DNA from: Deltaproteobacteria bacterium
Lineage (GTDB): Bacteria; Desulfobacterota; DSM-4660; Desulfatiglandales; HGW-15
DNA: 37,807 bases
Reading direction: 5' to 3'
NCBI GenBank assembly: GCA_016930835.1
Contig: JAFGGA010000223.1
Span: 1 to 37,807, forward strand
Below, one piece after another: positions 24,650 through 34,358 of this stretch. Made by a program: the position numbers and the translations under genes. How positions within the stretch are numbered: the stretch's first letter is position 1; each line of letters opens with the position of its first letter. The notes beneath the pieces are model-generated. The model was not told where the DNA came from and ran no database searches. It was given only the letters and a program-made list of their open reading frames with translations.

Positions 24650-25324
24650 TTAATTAACCTGTACCGATATATAAACGAGCGTTAACATGGTAAAAACAAA
24701 GGCTTGAATCGTACCGACGAAAAGACCGAAAAAGAGGTTTAGGGCCGGCGGAAGAATCAAACTGTAAACCAAATGAGATACAACCAGGATGATAATCGCG
24801 CCACCCATGATGTTGCCGAAGAGACGGAATGAAATGGATATCACCTTTGAAATCTCTCCAATAACATTCAACGGGGCCAGGAAGATAATAGGCTCCGTGT
24901 ACCCTTTAACATAGGCCTTGAAACCTTTGGCCTTTATCCCCGAATAATGGGCAATACAAAAACCCATGATTCCCAACCCGAGTGGGGTATTCAGATCCTT
25001 GGTCGGTTCCGAAAGCTCGGGAATAATTCCCAGCCAATTGCTGAGAAGTAAAAACATAAACAAGCCACAAATAAGGGGAAAGTATTTTTTTGCCAAATCC
25101 TCTCCTAGGGCATCTAATGTCAAACCTTGAAAGACCGTGACCAATAGCTCTCCAACCACCTGGAATGGATTGGGAAGGAATCCGATTTTTTTTGTAGCCA
25201 GGAACCCAAAACCAATCAATGCGGCCATTACAACCCAAGTCATTAATATCGTTTGTGTGTTGAACACCAAATTGATCCCGAAAAATTCAAGGGTCATTTG
25301 AGGAATCTCGGTCAGTTCATCCAT
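24650..25324 (-). CDS. atpB: F-type ATPase subunit a
   Basis: The 224-residue stator channel subunit, with five or six membrane helices. The essential arginine is Arg167 in SISFRLFGNIMGG, and the GIIPELSEPTKDLNT loop (about 99-113) is typical. It faces the c ring and gives the ion access half-channels. It starts at ATG 25324, 15 nt behind atpI, with a weak ribosome binding site. The fused c gene begins 2 nt after its stop. Confidence 0.93.
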   Translation of the reverse strand: MDELTEIPQMTLEFFGINLVFNTQTILMTWVVMAALIGFGFLATKKIGFLPNPFQVVGELLVTVFQGLTLDALGEDLAKKYFPLICGLFMFLLLSNWLGIIPELSEPTKDLNTPLGLGIMGFCIAHYSGIKAKGFKAYVKGYTEPIIFLAPLNVIGEISKVISISFRLFGNIMGGAIIILVVSHLVYSLILPPALNLFFGLFVGTIQAFVFTMLTLVYISVQVN

Positions 25325-25339
25325 AACGTAAACCCGTTT

Positions 25340-25726
25340 TTATGCCTTTCTCATGATATGGAGGCGATTAATAATGATTTGATCAAACAATATGGCCAAC
25401 TGGACGGTAAAAAGGCCGATAACAACACCGATAAAATGAATGGAAGAAATCTTTAGGGAAATAACCAACGGCACCGCGAGGATTGCAAATCTCAAAAGGA
25501 TCGAAACCAATGCAAAAGCACTCGCCTTTGAGTGGGTCTTTTTACCGAGATAGAGTGGCATAAGCTGTCCCATAACGACAAAATTAATAACGCTAAAAAG
25601 GGTCCCTAACAAAAACCCTTTTCCTATTGCCTTCTCACCTAGCAACAGAAACACGATAAACATGGCAATGGCAAAAAACATGGCCTGGGAACAATATTTT
25701 TTCTGGGTCTGTTTAATCTCTTCCAT
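25340..25726 (-). CDS. atpI: F-type ATPase assembly protein I
   Basis: A 128-residue membrane protein with four predicted helices, in the position and with the character of ATP synthase protein I (GKGFLLGTLFSVINFVVMG block). AtpI helps assemble the c ring, which matters here because two different c proteins must be combined. AAGGAG lies 11 nt ahead of ATG 25726, and the gene overlaps atpZ by 14 nt. Confidence 0.75.
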   Translation of the reverse strand: MEEIKQTQKKYCSQAMFFAIAMFIVFLLLGEKAIGKGFLLGTLFSVINFVVMGQLMPLYLGKKTHSKASAFALVSILLRFAILAVPLVISLKISSIHFIGVVIGLFTVQLAILFDQIIINRLHIMRKA

Positions 25727-25985
25727 CTTCAGGCTTCTCCTTGGTGTGTTTCTGCCCTTTTAAATCAATCACTTCATTAATTTGACGATAGACCGTTATG
25801 CCGCCACCGATAATCCCCAAAATAATGAAGATAAAAATAAATAACCCCTTCGTGCCAAGCCACTTATCCAAAAAATAACCAACAGCAAAGCAGAAGAGGA
25901 TACTTCCGGCCATTGTGAAGCCTAATTGGCTAACAAGAATGATATTTTCAAACAATGGACCGTGTTTCTTGAACTGAAATTTCAA
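25713..25985 (-). CDS. atpZ: AtpZ/AtpI-family membrane protein
   Basis: A 90-residue membrane protein with two helices (about 17-35 and 46-64) separated by a FLDKWLGTKG loop. This is the signature of the AtpZ/putative F0F1-ATPase subunit family, followed by a charged tail. It is the first gene of the Fo operon. The start is TTG 25985 with only a weak AAAGATC ahead; the next in-frame ATG lies inside helix 1. AtpZ and AtpI have been linked to Mg2+/Ca2+ handling and rotor assembly in other bacteria. The 233-nt gap upstream must hold this operon's promoter. Confidence 0.75.
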   Translation of the reverse strand: MKFQFKKHGPLFENIILVSQLGFTMAGSILFCFAVGYFLDKWLGTKGLFIFIFIILGIIGGGITVYRQINEVIDLKGQKHTKEKPEDGRD

Positions 25986-26218
25986 GATCTTTAACGATTG
26001 TTTCTTCGATATTGTTAATGTATTTCTAATGCTTAAACATTTTGTTTGGAGCTTTAATGGCTTCCCGATTGGTGTCTCTATTTAAGTGAAAATTTCTGAA
26101 GTGTAAAGAAAAAAATTCAAGATCTAAAAAAAGAAAAGTGTTGAAAAATAATATAAAAAACGGGTAACGTAAGGCGATTCATATTGGCAAAACAAATCAG
26201 ATATGAGGAGGATATATC

Positions 26219-27733
26219 ATGGCCGGAGAGACTATTGTATCCAGATTTTCTTTAAAAGGGAGGGAAATCCTTTCTTCATACGCTTCTTATACATTGGAAG
26301 GAGTCATGACGGCCCGTGTTAAGAAAGGAAGGGATATCTATACCATACAGGAAAGAAACGGCATTGCAAAAGGCACATCTGATGGTGAAAATGAGGCCAT
26401 ATATATCCCGAACGTCAAGGCTATTCAATCAATTGATAAGAATATTGCACCTCTTCTTCCCCAAAAAGTGGTTATCAAAAAGCCCGCTGATATTCTAAAA
26501 GCGGTGGAAGAGTTTGATCTCAAACTCGTTGAAAGGGCCGGTCCCAATAAGCGCAAATGGGGTGGCAACGCATGCCTGGCCGCTTCCACGGTCTTCTTTC
26601 AGACCTTGCTTAAGGCCTCAGGCTATAGACCCTGGCAACTTCTTCAACCCAAAGGGCTAAAGACATTCTATATGCCCAATATTGCTTTTAATATGGTCTG
26701 TGGGGGTGAACACGTACCCGGTACCAAACAGGATATTCAGGAGATGTTCTTTTTTGCGATGAATGAAAAATCCATTAAAGACGTCTTCTCCTTGGCTATT
26801 AAATTCTTCAAACAGTTTGAGAAGAATTTGGTTCGTGACGGCCTTCCTACGGGAACCGCCAAAGAACGGGGCTTTGTCTTCCCTGTAAAGGATAATTATG
26901 AAGGCCTCCAACGCATCCAGGAATGCGCAAAGCAACTGGGACTTAAAGAAACGGATTATGCCATTGGTACGGACAATGCTTTTTCAGAGATTCAAAAAAC
27001 AGAGGACTTAAGGGCAAAGGGTATGTATGACATGCGATTCTCCGGGCTCGGTTTGAAAACGCGTGAAGAGCTGATTGCATTCAACGCAACTATTGTGAAC
27101 AGCGCCCCAAACTTTGTGACCATGGAAGATCCGGGCTCGGAGACCGATATCGAGGCCCACAAACTCATGAATAAAAAATACGGCCACCGTGTTCAGATCG
27201 TCGTGGATGACGCGGCCGTGACCCAGATGCGTTTTATTATTCCATTTCTGGCTGCTCCTAAACAAGAAGACCGGGCTGGTAATTCCATATTGATTAAGCT
27301 CAACCAGGCGGGTACTTTTACGGAGACTTGTTTAGCTACCGAGATCGTGCTTGGTCTGGCCCACGCCGATAGAGTGGAACGTTTTCTCAAGGCCCGAAAA
27401 GATTTATCACGGGTACTCAAAGATTTAAAAGATGTGGGTGTGGGAAGCCTTGAAGAGGCCTTGAATAATATTAAGGCGCTAGGTTCCACAGCGTTCTTCT
27501 CCCACCGTTCAACGGAAGGTTCTTCGGAATTTCTTCCATATATGCCTTTGATCTATGGATCGGTCTCTAATAAATTATGGTTTAAGGCGGGTGCGCCCAA
27601 TGGGGAGCGAAACCTTCAAAACTACAACCCACTCATTAGAGCCGAGGAAGAAATGAGGGCCACCGGCATTAAAACCAAGGTCACCAACCTTAATGGACTG
27701 CCCAATGGTGTAAAAGTACCAGTTATGAAATAA
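26219..27733 (+). CDS. Divergent enolase-family protein
   Basis: A 504-residue member of the enolase family (enolase is ~430 residues). The catalytic set aligns: Glu175 in DIQEMFF, Glu216 in AKERGF, metal ligands Asp252 (GTDNAF), Glu303 (MEDP) and Asp330/331 (VVDDA), Lys360 in IKLNQAGT, His429 in FFSHRS and Lys456 (FKAGAP). Differences: the mobile GASTGxHEA loop reads KGTSDGENEA, GDEGG reads AKERG, GGAHA reads GGEHV, and about 40 extra residues lie between Lys360 and His429. It may be a phosphopyruvate hydratase or act on a related 2-phosphoacid. AGGAGGATATATC before ATG 26219 is a strong start. It is divergent from the Fo operon. Confidence 0.8.
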   Translation: MAGETIVSRFSLKGREILSSYASYTLEGVMTARVKKGRDIYTIQERNGIAKGTSDGENEAIYIPNVKAIQSIDKNIAPLLPQKVVIKKPADILKAVEEFDLKLVERAGPNKRKWGGNACLAASTVFFQTLLKASGYRPWQLLQPKGLKTFYMPNIAFNMVCGGEHVPGTKQDIQEMFFFAMNEKSIKDVFSLAIKFFKQFEKNLVRDGLPTGTAKERGFVFPVKDNYEGLQRIQECAKQLGLKETDYAIGTDNAFSEIQKTEDLRAKGMYDMRFSGLGLKTREELIAFNATIVNSAPNFVTMEDPGSETDIEAHKLMNKKYGHRVQIVVDDAAVTQMRFIIPFLAAPKQEDRAGNSILIKLNQAGTFTETCLATEIVLGLAHADRVERFLKARKDLSRVLKDLKDVGVGSLEEALNNIKALGSTAFFSHRSTEGSSEFLPYMPLIYGSVSNKLWFKAGAPNGERNLQNYNPLIRAEEEMRATGIKTKVTNLNGLPNGVKVPVMK

Positions 27734-27903
27734 GGTTATATCTGCAAAAAATGACACGATAGATTTTGACCAAGGCTTCGATGATCTACAAAGATTTATG
27801 GATTTTCTCGACATCTTTCAGACGGAGATGCTTATTGCCTGAAATGAACCGACCATAGAATCGCTCCGATTCCATAAAGGTGGATCAAAGATTTTGATAT
27901 TGT

Positions 27904-29562
27904 TTAATATCTTGCTACAAGAGGCATTCTTCGTCCGGCCCCAAAGGCCTTGCTGCTGACACGAAGAATGGGAGGGGTCTGGAAACGCTTATACTCACTA
28001 AGGTTCACCAGTTTGATGGTTTTATTTACAATTTCTTCATTAATGCCTTCATCGATGATCTCCTTTATGGATTGTCTAAGTTCGATAAAATGATAAAGGA
28101 TCTTGTCTAGAATCTCATAGTCAGGCAAAGAGTCCGAATCCTTCTGATCAGGCCTTAATTCAGCCGATGGTGGTTTGATGATGATGTTTTGGGGAATGAT
28201 TTCCCTGTCCCTGTTGATATACCCGGCCAGTTTATACACATCGGTCTTATAGACATCCCCCAGGATGGATATACTCCCGCTCATATCGCCATACAAGGTT
28301 CCATAGCCCACGGCCACTTCGCTTTTGTTTGACGTATTGAGCAGTAGATTTCCGAACTTGTTGGATACGGCCATCAGAAGTGTACCTCGTATCCTCGCCT
28401 GAATATTTTCTTCTGCCAGGCCGGGAGTGGTACCTTTGTAAATGGGTGCCAATTCTCTTAAAAAATCATTAAAGATATTTTTTATCGGTACGGTATCATA
28501 CCTGACTCCCAGATTTTCCGCCAGAGCAACGGCATCCGTCACGGAGTGGTCCGATGAATATTGGGATGGCATAAGCAGGACCCTTATGTTTTCCGCACCC
28601 AAGGCCTTTATTGCCAGAACCAGGGTCACCGCGGAGTCTATTCCTCCTGAAAGGCCGATAATCGCGGTCTTGAAATTCATCTTCTCAAAGTAATCATGGA
28701 TCCCCAATACCAGTGCATCATGGATGGATGTAACTCTTCTTTCTTCGCTGTCCATTTCAGGTTCAATGGATTTTGATGAAGCGAGGTTTTCTGATTCAAA
28801 AAAGGCAAGATCTTCCCGGAATGAGGCTAGTCGGGCTACCACGTCCCCTTTGGCATTTACAACACGAGAACCTCCGTCAAAAATAATTTCTGTGTGAGCA
28901 CCTGTTTGATTCACATAAAATATCGGAATCTTATGCCGTCTCGCGTGTTTTGTAAGCACTTCTGATTTGATCTGATCATGATTATAGGCAAAAGGTGATG
29001 CGGCTATATTAATAACGAGATCACAACCCAATCCCATAAGCTCTTCCATCGGATTGACCGTATACAATTTATGCCTGCCAAAATGAGTCAATAGCGGCAA
29101 CTGGAACCACAAGTCCTCGCAGATCGTTATGGCCAGGCGGGTTCCCAAATGGTTTACAACCGTGAAGGATTGGGAAGGTTGAAAATATCTGTACTCATCA
29201 AAGATATCATAGGTCGGCAGAAGGGCCTTATGGATTATTTTGACGATTTGCCCATTATGGATGAATAAAGCTGAATTAAATAGGTTTTTACCCAGACTAT
29301 TGGTATTCAATGTGGGCGCACCGATTATGACCGCAATGTCTTTTGTTTCTTTGGTGATGGCCCGAACGGATCCCTGGCATTTTTCAATAAAAGATCTATG
29401 TTCCAAGAGATCCAGAGGGGGATACCCACATACAGCCAGCTCACTGAAAACCACCAGATCAGCCCTGTTCTCGCGGGCTTCATGGATCGTATGAATGATC
29501 TTCTCGGCATTCCCCTTAAAATCCCCGATTATATAATTCAGTTGTGCGAGGGCAATTTTCAT
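27904..29562 (-). CDS. nadE: Glutamine-dependent NAD+ synthetase
   Basis: A 552-residue two-domain NAD+ synthetase. The N-terminal nitrilase-type glutaminase domain has its triad Glu41 (VFSELAVCGYPPLDLL region), Lys112 (HKALLPTYD) and Cys148 (ITICEDLWF). The C-terminal ATP-PPi synthetase has SGGIDS at 305-310, NTSNKSE, and a KPPSAELRPDQKD block. It makes NAD+ from nicotinic acid adenine dinucleotide with glutamine-derived ammonia, and so supplies the substrate of NadK. Homology starts at ATG 29562; the ORF is open 20 codons further. An AAGGAGGAA sits about 22 nt upstream, rather far. Confidence 0.93.
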   Translation of the reverse strand: MKIALAQLNYIIGDFKGNAEKIIHTIHEARENRADLVVFSELAVCGYPPLDLLEHRSFIEKCQGSVRAITKETKDIAVIIGAPTLNTNSLGKNLFNSALFIHNGQIVKIIHKALLPTYDIFDEYRYFQPSQSFTVVNHLGTRLAITICEDLWFQLPLLTHFGRHKLYTVNPMEELMGLGCDLVINIAASPFAYNHDQIKSEVLTKHARRHKIPIFYVNQTGAHTEIIFDGGSRVVNAKGDVVARLASFREDLAFFESENLASSKSIEPEMDSEERRVTSIHDALVLGIHDYFEKMNFKTAIIGLSGGIDSAVTLVLAIKALGAENIRVLLMPSQYSSDHSVTDAVALAENLGVRYDTVPIKNIFNDFLRELAPIYKGTTPGLAEENIQARIRGTLLMAVSNKFGNLLLNTSNKSEVAVGYGTLYGDMSGSISILGDVYKTDVYKLAGYINRDREIIPQNIIIKPPSAELRPDQKDSDSLPDYEILDKILYHFIELRQSIKEIIDEGINEEIVNKTIKLVNLSEYKRFQTPPILRVSSKAFGAGRRMPLVARY

Positions 29563-30103
29563 AATGGTCGTTATGTGATAAAAAAATTCCTCCTTGGATT
29601 GAAAGTATAAAAAAAACACCATGGTATATCAAATAAAATCTATCGCATCATTCGCTATCTGTTCTTATTGTCATAGTCTTATCCCCGTCATGATCCATAT
29701 TCTCTTAAGGTTATTTTTACCGGTCTTAAGCAAAATGTCTTGGGTACTCGAAACATTTATCCAGCATGAATCATGTGGCGACTTATCCGTTGACATACAA
29801 TCTGGAATTCCATATGTTTCACTTTTTAAAAAAGAGACTTCTTTTCTACTCAACTTGTTAGATCTCTTGCCCTGTCCTCTATTTTTTTCCATTGGACAAA
29901 ACGAATCACCTTTTTTGGGGAGCGATCCTTTAAGGCCGCTCTCGTGAAAAACCATTCTGTTTGAGGGAAAAAGCACCCCTCAAAAAAATACCAGGGCTGC
30001 GGGATGGCTGTGGCATATGCCCTCCTTTATGACCAGCCTTGCATGAAGATTGATAGTAAAAGTCATTATAAGCTCTGCGGGAAACATACTGAGGAGAAAC
30101 CAT
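29563..30103. other. 541-nt intergenic region
   Basis: This separates nadE (minus) and an MFS gene (plus). Two ORFs of about 100 codons on opposite strands (29621-29947 and 29671-29976) overlap each other. They have no ribosome binding site or recognisable motif, and I do not call either. One 8-bp hairpin is listed separately. The rest presumably holds divergent promoters; it could also contain a decayed gene. Confidence 0.5.
29960..29984. other. Hairpin in the nadE-MFS gap
   Basis: A perfect 8-bp stem TTTGAGGG (29960-29967)/CCCTCAAA (29977-29984) with a 9-nt loop. An A-run, not a T-run, follows on the plus strand and none on the minus strand, so terminator function is not supported. It could be an operator or mRNA structure. 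Confidence 0.35.
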
Positions 30104-31342
30104 ATGTTTTACGGGTGGTATATCGTCATTGCCGGTGTATTGATGAATTCCTATAATAGCGCAATCAATTTCTACGGGTTTACCGCCTTCATTGATCCCA
30201 TCGTGGCTACCTTTGGATGGACTTATGCACAGATATCCCTTGCCACATCCCTGCGCGGTATCGAGGCGGGCGTCCTGACTCCATTGATGGGTTTTATGGT
30301 GGATCGCTGGCCAGCCAGACGGCTTGCATTCTGGGGTGTCTTTGCCCTGGCTTTGGGATATTTTTTAATGAGCAGGGCCACGAACCTTTTCATGTTTTAT
30401 CTCAGTTTTATTGTGATGGGGTTGGGAGGTTCTCTCAGTATCTCCATGGTACCCCAAACGAGCGTCGCCCGATGGTTTAAGAAGGACCTGGGGAAGGCCA
30501 GCGGCTTGCTGTTTACAGGCAACGGCCTGGGAGGCGTATTTATTCCACTGATTGTAGCCGGTATCGATCATTTCGGCTGGCGAACCTGTACCCTGTTCAT
30601 TGCCATCGGTTTTATCCTATTCTGCCTGCCTCTTTCCCTCATTTTTCGCAACCGACCTGAGGAATACGGTCTGTTACCGGATGGAAAGGTCCCTGGAAAA
30701 AAAATTGATAAGGATTGCAATCAGATCATAATAGAAACACCTGATGTTGAATTCAAGGATGTCTTTAAGTTGAGGGCCTTCTGGCAGTTGCTCCTGGGTA
30801 TCACTATGCAGATCGGAACATGGGTGGCCATGACAACCCATCTCATGCCTTATCTAGCGAGCAAAGGATTAAAAAGATCAATCGGCGGAATGACCACAAC
30901 GGCCATCCCCCTGGTGAGTCTTCTGGTTCGAGTTCCTATAGGATGGCTGTCGGACCTTTTTGATAAACGATATATCCTTTCATTTTCAATCCTGCTGGTC
31001 AGCGTATGTCAGTTTCTTTTCTGGGCCTTAGATGACGATTCTTATATCCTATTGTTTGTCTTCATAGCCATTGCCGGTCTTGCAGCAGGGGGGCTGATGA
31101 CCGTCAGAATGCCCATCTTCCGCGAATATTTCGGGGTGAAAAATTTCGGAAAGATATACGGGCTGGGTACCTTTTCGGTTATTATGGGCTCGGCAATAGG
31201 ACCGCCTATTGCCGGCTGGGTATATGACACGCTCGGATATTATGATCCCATTTGGTTGGCATATGGCATTTGCACCCTCTTGGGAGCCATCTCCATCTTG
31301 ACCATGCCCCTTTCGGAGTATTCAAAGAATCAAAGACGCTGA
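30104..31342 (+). CDS. MFS transporter, oxalate/formate antiporter-like (OFA/MCT type)
   Basis: A 412-residue major facilitator with about 12 membrane helices. It opens MFYGWYIVIAGVL, the typical OFA/monocarboxylate-porter start. The GFMVDRWPARRLAF loop after helix 2 is the MFS A motif, and the NRPEEYGLLPDG loop after helix 6 is common in this subgroup. It probably carries a small organic acid; the substrate is unknown. ATG 30104 has AGGAGA 6 nt upstream and is preferred to the ATG at 30050. A second relative lies 1.7 kb downstream. Confidence 0.85.
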   Translation: MFYGWYIVIAGVLMNSYNSAINFYGFTAFIDPIVATFGWTYAQISLATSLRGIEAGVLTPLMGFMVDRWPARRLAFWGVFALALGYFLMSRATNLFMFYLSFIVMGLGGSLSISMVPQTSVARWFKKDLGKASGLLFTGNGLGGVFIPLIVAGIDHFGWRTCTLFIAIGFILFCLPLSLIFRNRPEEYGLLPDGKVPGKKIDKDCNQIIIETPDVEFKDVFKLRAFWQLLLGITMQIGTWVAMTTHLMPYLASKGLKRSIGGMTTTAIPLVSLLVRVPIGWLSDLFDKRYILSFSILLVSVCQFLFWALDDDSYILLFVFIAIAGLAAGGLMTVRMPIFREYFGVKNFGKIYGLGTFSVIMGSAIGPPIAGWVYDTLGYYDPIWLAYGICTLLGAISILTMPLSEYSKNQRR

Positions 31343-31575
31343 CCCGCTTCCTCACTATAGCCATCCACTTCATTCCCACTTCGATGGGATGTATTATCAG
31401 GATATGCTTTATATCTCGGGAAGCCCTATAAACGGAAGATCCAAAACAAAAATTTCAAATGATCATCTTCATTGAGGGAATAAACCTATTTTTTTAATAT
31501 TTTAACAATGGAAAGATCGATGGCAGATGATATAATATATATTTATTTTCCATCTCAAATCAGGGAAGGCCATAT

Positions 31576-32784
31576 TTGCTATTGTTTATTCAGAAAATGT
31601 TTTTTCGGGAGGTTTTAACAGTCTTTTTATTGGCAGTTATCGGTATGCCCATGCAACCGGCCTCGGCTTCCGAATCATCAACCTCCGGTTTGGTCAAAGC
31701 CGCTGTCTTAAAAAACTTTCCACCCCAATATTCAACATCAAAGGATGGCATGCCGCAGGGGTTTGCGATTGATATTATAGAAGAAATCGCCAAAATAGCC
31801 GGTTTCGAGATCGAGTATGTTATAAAAGAGAGTTGGGAGGAAGTTTTTGAGGCCGTGAAAAGCGGCCAAGCGGATATTATCCCGAATCAAGGTATAACCG
31901 ATGTTCGTGAGCAGTGGTTTTCATTTTCCCTTCCTGTGGAAACCTTTCCAGTTTCTTTATTCACTCGAACTTATGAAAAAGATATATCATCCGTATCGAG
32001 CCTTTTTGGAAGAAAAGTGGCTGTGATCAGATTGAATGTTGGAGAAGTGTTGATGAGAAAACAATCAGGGGTTCTTGTACGGACATACGACCATATCCAA
32101 GATGCGCTTTTCGCTCTTTTATCGGGAAATGTGGACGCCCTGATTTTTCCGGAACCTGTTTTATGGAAGCTGGCCAGGGATGCCGGAATTGAGGATAAGA
32201 TTAAGGTTGTGGGTCAACCATTGATTGAGATCCTGCGGTCTGTATCCGTTTCCAAGGATAATACAGCCCTTTTAAACAAAATCGATGCTGCCGTAAGAAC
32301 CCTGGTGGGGTCTGCCGAATATCAGAAGATCTACACAAAATGGTATGGTCAACCCAAACCCTTCTGGACAACCCAAAAGGTCGCGGGTTTTATGACCGCA
32401 TTAATCATACTGGTTGTCCTATTCATGGGGTCGTGGCGATACCTAACAACCATCAAGCTGAATAAGGCGTTAAAGGAAAATATTCATAAGCGTAAAACGG
32501 CCGAAATACAACTTCAAAAATCCTATGATACACTGGAACAAAAAGTCGAAGAGAGAACCAGCGAGCTTCAAAAGGCCTTGGCAGAGGTTAAAACCTTGAG
32601 TGGGCTTCTCCCTATCTGTTCCTATTGCAAAAAAATACGGGATGATCAGGGATACTGGGAGCAGATCGAAATATATATCAGTCAACATTCAAACGCCGAA
32701 TTCAGCCACGGCATCTGCAAAGAGTGCGCACAGAAGCATTATCCGGATTTAGGCTTATTTCCGAACGAATTTAAACCTGATTAA
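31576..32784 (+). CDS. Periplasmic-binding (SBP_bac_3) membrane receptor with C-terminal CxxC...CxxC tail
   Basis: A 402-residue membrane protein. The signal peptide is 1-32. A family 3 solute-binding domain covers about 38-262 (LVKAAVLKNFPPQYS start, FAIDIIEEIAK, SGQADIIPNQGIT). A membrane helix spans 270-289, a coiled coil runs over ~295-340, and a short cytoplasmic tail carries Cys348, Cys351, Cys381 and Cys384 in LPICSYCKKIRDDQGYW...FSHGICKEC. I know that tail from the ends of sensor kinases and response regulators in Desulfobacterota. No kinase, GGDEF or HAMP domain is present. The start is TTG 31576 with GGGAAGG upstream; ATG 31597 is possible. It lies between two MFS genes, so it may sense their substrate. 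Confidence 0.8.
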   Translation: MLLFIQKMFFREVLTVFLLAVIGMPMQPASASESSTSGLVKAAVLKNFPPQYSTSKDGMPQGFAIDIIEEIAKIAGFEIEYVIKESWEEVFEAVKSGQADIIPNQGITDVREQWFSFSLPVETFPVSLFTRTYEKDISSVSSLFGRKVAVIRLNVGEVLMRKQSGVLVRTYDHIQDALFALLSGNVDALIFPEPVLWKLARDAGIEDKIKVVGQPLIEILRSVSVSKDNTALLNKIDAAVRTLVGSAEYQKIYTKWYGQPKPFWTTQKVAGFMTALIILVVLFMGSWRYLTTIKLNKALKENIHKRKTAEIQLQKSYDTLEQKVEERTSELQKALAEVKTLSGLLPICSYCKKIRDDQGYWEQIEIYISQHSNAEFSHGICKECAQKHYPDLGLFPNEFKPD

Positions 32785-33031
32785 AATAATATTCGAAAAC
32801 ACTGATGTACAAAATGAATTCAATTCGGCCTCCTTGCAGGTTTGACTTGTTGTTTATATAAGGCAGTGTCGGCTTTTGGGTGGTGAATTTTTAAAAAAGA
32901 TCCCCGGATCCCCGAAAACCTTTTTTGGACAGGCTTAATTCGAGAATATCCCTTTACTTCACTTTTCATCTAATGATATCCCCTCTTGTATAGACTTAAC
33001 ATTCACAAATATTTTCAAATCCTTGGAGTTA

Positions 33032-34318
33032 ATGTTGAATACTATTGAAAATAAGCGGTTTTATGGGTGGATTGCCCTTTCAGGAGCCATCATAACATAC
33101 ATGGCCTTTGGCGGATGCGTTTTATATTCTTACGGCGTATTCTTGCCCGCGATGAGTGCAGAGCTATCAACCAGTCGAAGTATCCTTTCCGCCCCTTATG
33201 GATTGCAGGGTTTGATTTGCGGTTTGATGGGGCCTCTCATTGGATTAAGCGTCGCCAAGTTTGGACCCAGGCGAAACATCGTTATGGGCAATTTGGTGGT
33301 GGGGTGTAGCCTGATAAGCATGTTCTTTATTACAGAGGTCTGGCACATATATGTCCTCTTTATTTTGCTTGGATCTGCAATTGGATTCGGGACTTTTAAT
33401 CCTTGCACAACCGTTGCCAATAACTGGTTCATCAAAAAACGGTCGCTTGCCCTTAGTCTGGTTGTTGCCGCCGTCGGATTGGGTGGATTTGTATTTCCTA
33501 TGTTGATCAGTTGGTTGATATCCTCCATCGGGTGGCGCTTGTCGTGGGTTGCAATCGGCTCTACCTATATCTTCCTGGCCGCCGTCATGCCGGGGCTTCT
33601 TATTAAGAATAAACCTGAAGATGTCGGGCAGATACCTGATGGTATAAATGCTGATGGGAAAACAACAACAGGCCATGATAAGATCAGTCGTATCTACCAA
33701 ACACCGGTTGACTGGAATGTGGGGGATGCGCTTCGATCTCGCGCATTTTGGATGATATTGGCCATTATGGGGGTGAACACCTTCATCCTCAATATGCTTG
33801 CAACACAGGAGGTGGTTTATTTACAGGACAAGGGATTTGATCCTCTCTTGGCAGCCTCGGTCTGGAGCTTGTTGATAGTGGTTAATTCCATTGCCAAATT
33901 AACAATGGGTGTACTTGGACTGCGATTTGAAAGTAGACATCTGGCCTTGGCGGCATTAGCCGCGTATGGCATTGGAAATCTGCTGCTTTTGAACGCCCAA
34001 AATACCTTTACAATATATTTGAGTTCGATCTTTAATGGGACCGGTTATGGGGGGGTTGTTGTTCTCTATCCCCTTTTGGTTGGGGCCTATTTTGGGCGGA
34101 AAAATTACCAAAGGATTATCGGTTGTATGAGCCCGTTTGTATTTCTTATTGGGTTTTCAAGCCCAATCATTGCCGGTTATGTTTTCGACATCACATCAAG
34201 TTATTTTTGGGCATTTATATTGGCTATCATCCTTGTTATCATAGGAATGATCTGTGCTATCCTGGCAAAACCGCCGCAGATGTTAAAGGAAAGTGGTTCA
34301 GACATCTCGCCTTCATAA
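33032..34318 (+). CDS. MFS transporter, oxalate/formate antiporter-like (second copy)
   Basis: A 428-residue, ~12-helix major facilitator of the same OFA/MCT group as the gene at 30104, with RFYGWIALSGAIITY at the start, a KFGPRRNIVMG A-motif loop and a NKPEDVGQIPDG central loop. The two are related but clearly different, so this is not a recent duplication. GGAG at 33025-33028 is close to ATG 33032, and TTG 33035 would be better spaced. It is convergent with the UGSC-like gene, 40 nt apart. The 247 nt upstream are AT-rich with no gene; one GATCCCCG direct repeat is seen. Confidence 0.85.
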   Translation: MLNTIENKRFYGWIALSGAIITYMAFGGCVLYSYGVFLPAMSAELSTSRSILSAPYGLQGLICGLMGPLIGLSVAKFGPRRNIVMGNLVVGCSLISMFFITEVWHIYVLFILLGSAIGFGTFNPCTTVANNWFIKKRSLALSLVVAAVGLGGFVFPMLISWLISSIGWRLSWVAIGSTYIFLAAVMPGLLIKNKPEDVGQIPDGINADGKTTTGHDKISRIYQTPVDWNVGDALRSRAFWMILAIMGVNTFILNMLATQEVVYLQDKGFDPLLAASVWSLLIVVNSIAKLTMGVLGLRFESRHLALAALAAYGIGNLLLLNAQNTFTIYLSSIFNGTGYGGVVVLYPLLVGAYFGRKNYQRIIGCMSPFVFLIGFSSPIIAGYVFDITSSYFWAFILAIILVIIGMICAILAKPPQMLKESGSDISPS

Positions 34319-34358
34319 TTCTCGAATCATTACTTGCGCTAATATTTAACAATCTATA

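Noticed and set aside
29621-29976. Two overlapping ORFs of about 100 codons in the nadE-MFS gap
   Set aside because: They lie on opposite strands over the same DNA, lack ribosome binding sites and show no domain-like pattern.
29960-29984. Rho-independent terminator
   Set aside because: The stem is good but no T-run follows on either strand.
33245-33700. 151-codon minus-strand ORF inside the second MFS gene
   Set aside because: It is antisense to a well-supported transporter and has no motif or start signal.
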